Of a DNA stretch of 64,000 bases, positions 61,853 through 64,000 are shown piece by piece. The notes below the pieces were generated by a model. It worked only from the letters and a program-made list of their open reading frames with translations. It searched no databases and was not told the origin of the DNA. Origin of the DNA: Sphingomonas sabuli (GTDB taxonomy: Bacteria; Pseudomonadota; Alphaproteobacteria; Sphingomonadales; Sphingomonadaceae); contig NZ_CP060697.1 in NCBI RefSeq assembly GCF_014352855.1, positions 682,001 to 746,000 of the forward strand, given 5' to 3'. Within the stretch, counting starts at the first letter, position 1. Every line of letters starts with the position of its first letter. A program made the translations under genes and the position numbers.

Positions 61853-63715
61853 ATGCCGGTGAAGGCCTCTCGTCCGCTCGTTCTTCTGTTCCTCGCCACC
61901 GCGGCATGCACCACCAGCCCGCCGCCGGTCGCGGTCGTGCCCGTCGCCACGGTCGCGCCGGCACCGCAAGCGCCGCCGGTCGATCCGGTCGCCGAGGAAA
62001 AGCGGCTGGATGCTTTTGTCGACGCCGCCTTCGAAGAGCAGTTGGCGCGCAGCCCGGAATTTCTCACCTCGCTCGGCCGCAAGGATCAGTATGACAGGCT
62101 CAACAGCTACACCGACGCGCACAGGCTCGAGAGCGTGGCGATCACCAGGCGGCAGCTGGACGAATTGCACGCCCGCTTCGACCCGACACGGCTGACTCCT
62201 GCAGGACGCCTGACCTACACGCTGTTCGATTACCAGGCGAAGCAGGACATCGCCGATTCCGATTGGCGCTGGTACGGGTTCGAAGCGAGCGTCAACGGCA
62301 GCCCGGCCGGCGAAATTCCCGTCTTCCTGATCAACAACCATTCGATCGGAACCGTTGCCGAGGCCGAGGCCTATAACGCCCGGCTGCGCGAGGTCGAGCG
62401 CGTGATGAGCGAAGTCAGCGCCAACATCCGGCAGCAGACGGCGATGGGGATCATTCCGCCGCAGATGAACTTCGCGCCGGTGCGAGACGACGCCAAGGCG
62501 GTGCTGGCCGGCGCCCCGTTCACGTCCGGCAAGGACACGCCGGTATTCGCCGACTTCAAGGCCAAGGTCGCAAAGCTCGATGCTCCGGCGGCGGAGAAGG
62601 CGCGGCTGGTTTCCGAAGCGCGGGCCGCGCTGACCGGCCCCTTCCAGTCCGGCTATCGCACATTCCTCGCCACGTGGGACTCGATCGCGCCGCAGGCCCA
62701 AGGCAACAAGGGTGCGTGGAGCTTGCCCAACGGCGAAACCTATTACGCGCACCAGCTGCGCGACATGACCACCACCGACCTGACCGCGGACCAGATTCAT
62801 CAACTCGGCCTGCAGCAGGTGGCCCGAATTCATGGTGAGATGGAGCGGATCAAGGCGCAGGTCGGCTTCACCGGGACGCTGCAGCAATTCTTCAAGGAAC
62901 TGACGACCAACCCGAAATACAAATATCCCAATACCGCCGCCGGGCGGCAGCAATATCTGGCCGACGCCAAGGGCTATATCGCGCAAGTCATGGCCGCGGC
63001 ACCGCAATGGTTTCGACGCCTGCCCAAGGCCCCGCTCGACGTCCGCGCGGTCGAACCGTGGCGGCAGGCGACGGCGTCCATCGCCTTCTACAACCGCCCT
63101 TCCCCTGACGGCTCGCGGCCCGGCATCTATTACGTCAACCTCGCCGACATGCGGAACGTGCTGAAGCCGCAGATCGAGGCGATCAGCTATCACGAAGGCG
63201 CGCCCGGCCATCACTTCCAGATCGCGCTGGCCCAGGAGCTTCCCAACGTTCCCAAGTTCCGCCGCTTTAGCGGCTACGGGGCCTATTCCGAAGGCTGGGG
63301 GCTCTATGCCGAGGGACTGGGCAAGGAAATGGGTTTCTATCAGGATCCCATCAGCGAGTTCGGCATGCTGTCGACGCAACTTTGGCGAGCGGTACGACTG
63401 GTTACCGACACCGGCATTCACAGCAAGCGCTGGAGCCGCGAACAGACCATCCAATACTTTCTCGACAACGCTTTGCTGTCGAAAGCGGACGCTACCAAGG
63501 AAGTGGAACGCTATTTCAACTGGCCGGGCCAGGCGACCGGCTACATGGTCGGGCAGCTGAAAATCCTCGAGCTGCGCGCCAAGGCTAAGGCGGCGCTAGG
63601 CTCGAAATTCGACATTCGCGACTTCCATGCCGCGGTGCTGGAAAACGGGTCGCTGCCACTCGACGTGCTGGAGCAAGAAGTGGACGCCTACATCAAGGCG
63701 CGCAGCCAGCGCTAA
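61853..63715 (+). CDS. DUF885-family secreted/lipoprotein metallopeptidase-like protein
   Basis: A 620-residue protein with an N-terminal lipobox (LLFLATAACTTSP, Cys at residue 18) and then a Pro/Val/Ala-rich stretch. DUF885 features follow from about residue 45, including HEGAPGHHFQIALAQELP (a histidine-rich zinc-binding-like motif, about residue 448) and AYSEGWGLYAEGLGKEMG. DUF885 proteins are related to M32-type metallopeptidases and are large periplasmic proteins of unknown substrate. ATG 61853 has the SD AAAGGA. It probably forms a transcript with map. The stop interlocks with the convergent gene at the right edge (CTAA). Confidence 0.85.
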   Translation: MPVKASRPLVLLFLATAACTTSPPPVAVVPVATVAPAPQAPPVDPVAEEKRLDAFVDAAFEEQLARSPEFLTSLGRKDQYDRLNSYTDAHRLESVAITRRQLDELHARFDPTRLTPAGRLTYTLFDYQAKQDIADSDWRWYGFEASVNGSPAGEIPVFLINNHSIGTVAEAEAYNARLREVERVMSEVSANIRQQTAMGIIPPQMNFAPVRDDAKAVLAGAPFTSGKDTPVFADFKAKVAKLDAPAAEKARLVSEARAALTGPFQSGYRTFLATWDSIAPQAQGNKGAWSLPNGETYYAHQLRDMTTTDLTADQIHQLGLQQVARIHGEMERIKAQVGFTGTLQQFFKELTTNPKYKYPNTAAGRQQYLADAKGYIAQVMAAAPQWFRRLPKAPLDVRAVEPWRQATASIAFYNRPSPDGSRPGIYYVNLADMRNVLKPQIEAISYHEGAPGHHFQIALAQELPNVPKFRRFSGYGAYSEGWGLYAEGLGKEMGFYQDPISEFGMLSTQLWRAVRLVTDTGIHSKRWSREQTIQYFLDNALLSKADATKEVERYFNWPGQATGYMVGQLKILELRAKAKAALGSKFDIRDFHAAVLENGSLPLDVLEQEVDAYIKARSQR

Positions 63716-64000
63716 CCGGCGAGCAGCGCCTCAATGAAGGTGCGCCCGTATTTCGCGTTCATGTGGAAATTGTCGGTCGGGTGCTCGCCGTCGCCGGCGT
63801 CCTTGAGCCGCGCCGGCGCCTCGGCGAATTCGGGCGCGCTGTAAAAGCCGTCATTTGTCAGGGTCGCGGTCGGCTGCATCTGCAAACCGGGCAAGTCGAC
63901 CCCGTTGGCGCGCAGTGAATCATGAAAGATTTGCAGCAGTTGCGACTCCTCCCCTCGCTCGACCGCCATGCGCCAGGGCTGGCCGCGATCCTCATCGTCG
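63712..64000 (-). CDS. C-terminal part of an unidentified protein (cut by window edge)
   Basis: The last 95 residues of a protein continue beyond the right edge; the frame is open to 64000. It ends HPTDNFHMNAKYGRTFIEALLAG. The His-rich GEHPTDNFHMN resembles catalytic ends of SGNH-type esterases (aspartate-x-x-histidine near the C-terminus), which is only a hint. No membrane helix is seen. Its true start lies outside. The stop interlocks with that of the DUF885 gene. Confidence 0.5.
   Translation of the reverse strand, partial: DDEDRGQPWRMAVERGEESQLLQIFHDSLRANGVDLPGLQMQPTATLTNDGFYSAPEFAEAPARLKDAGDGEHPTDNFHMNAKYGRTFIEALLAG

Overview
The window is a dense, GC-rich (about two thirds G+C) stretch of chromosome from an alphaproteobacterium, most likely a sphingomonad (Sphingomonadaceae). 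This rests on the CcrM-type GANTC methyltransferase, the GntR, Crp and MarR sets, a small secreted protein carrying the IVVCG signature common in sphingomonads, the overall codon usage, and housekeeping genes of alphaproteobacterial type. No insertion sequence, prophage, CRISPR array, integron or rRNA operon was found. Three tRNA genes (Asn-GTT, Gln-TTG, Gly-CCC) all encode their CCA ends. No gene-free stretch exceeds about 200 bases.

Layout. 1-2.7 kb: the end of a surface-glycan cluster (Rossmann/ATP-grasp fragment, metallophosphoesterase, GT4 glycosyltransferase, PglC-like sugar-phosphate transferase). 2.7-5.6 kb: a leftward operon with a DOMON-like protein, a NamZ/DUF1343 muramidase-like protein and a TPR-aspartyl hydroxylase. 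5.6-14.2 kb: tyrS, a small DMT transporter, recG, sdhE-mfd, nadK and tRNA-Asn. 14.3-31.1 kb: a long leftward block with putA, secA, folP, ccrM, rnhB, a thiD-VOC fusion, glmM, an NnrU-like gene, two paired amidohydrolases and a POT peptide transporter. 31.2-35.7 kb: nitroreductase, a self-regulated GntR gene, a Sua5-type tRNA-modification gene, msrA, a double-PilZ protein, and a REC domain followed by an EAL domain in a different frame. 35.7-48.5 kb: another leftward block with an aldehyde dehydrogenase/aminotransferase/racemase operon, a PilZ protein, a HerA-like ATPase, tRNA-Gln, ilvE, proC, ybjN, ubiK, tspO, tlyA, dxs, a Zur-like regulator and a MerC-like gene. 48.6-56.8 kb: ctaA-cutA, a Crp-type regulator, a small conserved protein, rplM-rpsI with a clear terminator, thuA-like, an ECF sigma factor with a membrane partner, an aldo/keto reductase and a metC-like gene. 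56.8-64 kb: an emrAB-marR efflux operon with a perfect palindromic operator, tRNA-Gly, a CinA-like protein, map, a DUF885 lipoprotein and a truncated gene at the right edge.

Gene ends are packed unusually tightly. Many co-directional genes overlap through ATGA, and eight of the nine convergent gene pairs share exactly four bases so that their stop codons interlock. Functionally the window is mostly core: translation, DNA repair, protein export, folate, thiamin, isoprenoid, heme, proline and branched-chain amino-acid metabolism, with a c-di-GMP signalling patch near 34-40 kb.

The observations most worth checking are: a cluster of six GANTC sites in and upstream of the ccrM promoter, reaching into the 3' end of rnhB; an RNase HII whose GRG substrate motif reads GCA; a probable frameshift splitting a REC-EAL protein; a ThiD-VOC fusion; an amidohydrolase pair in which one member has lost its metal ligands; and a hairpin that pairs with the ubiK ribosome binding site. 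I did not find an obvious wholly new multi-gene system.
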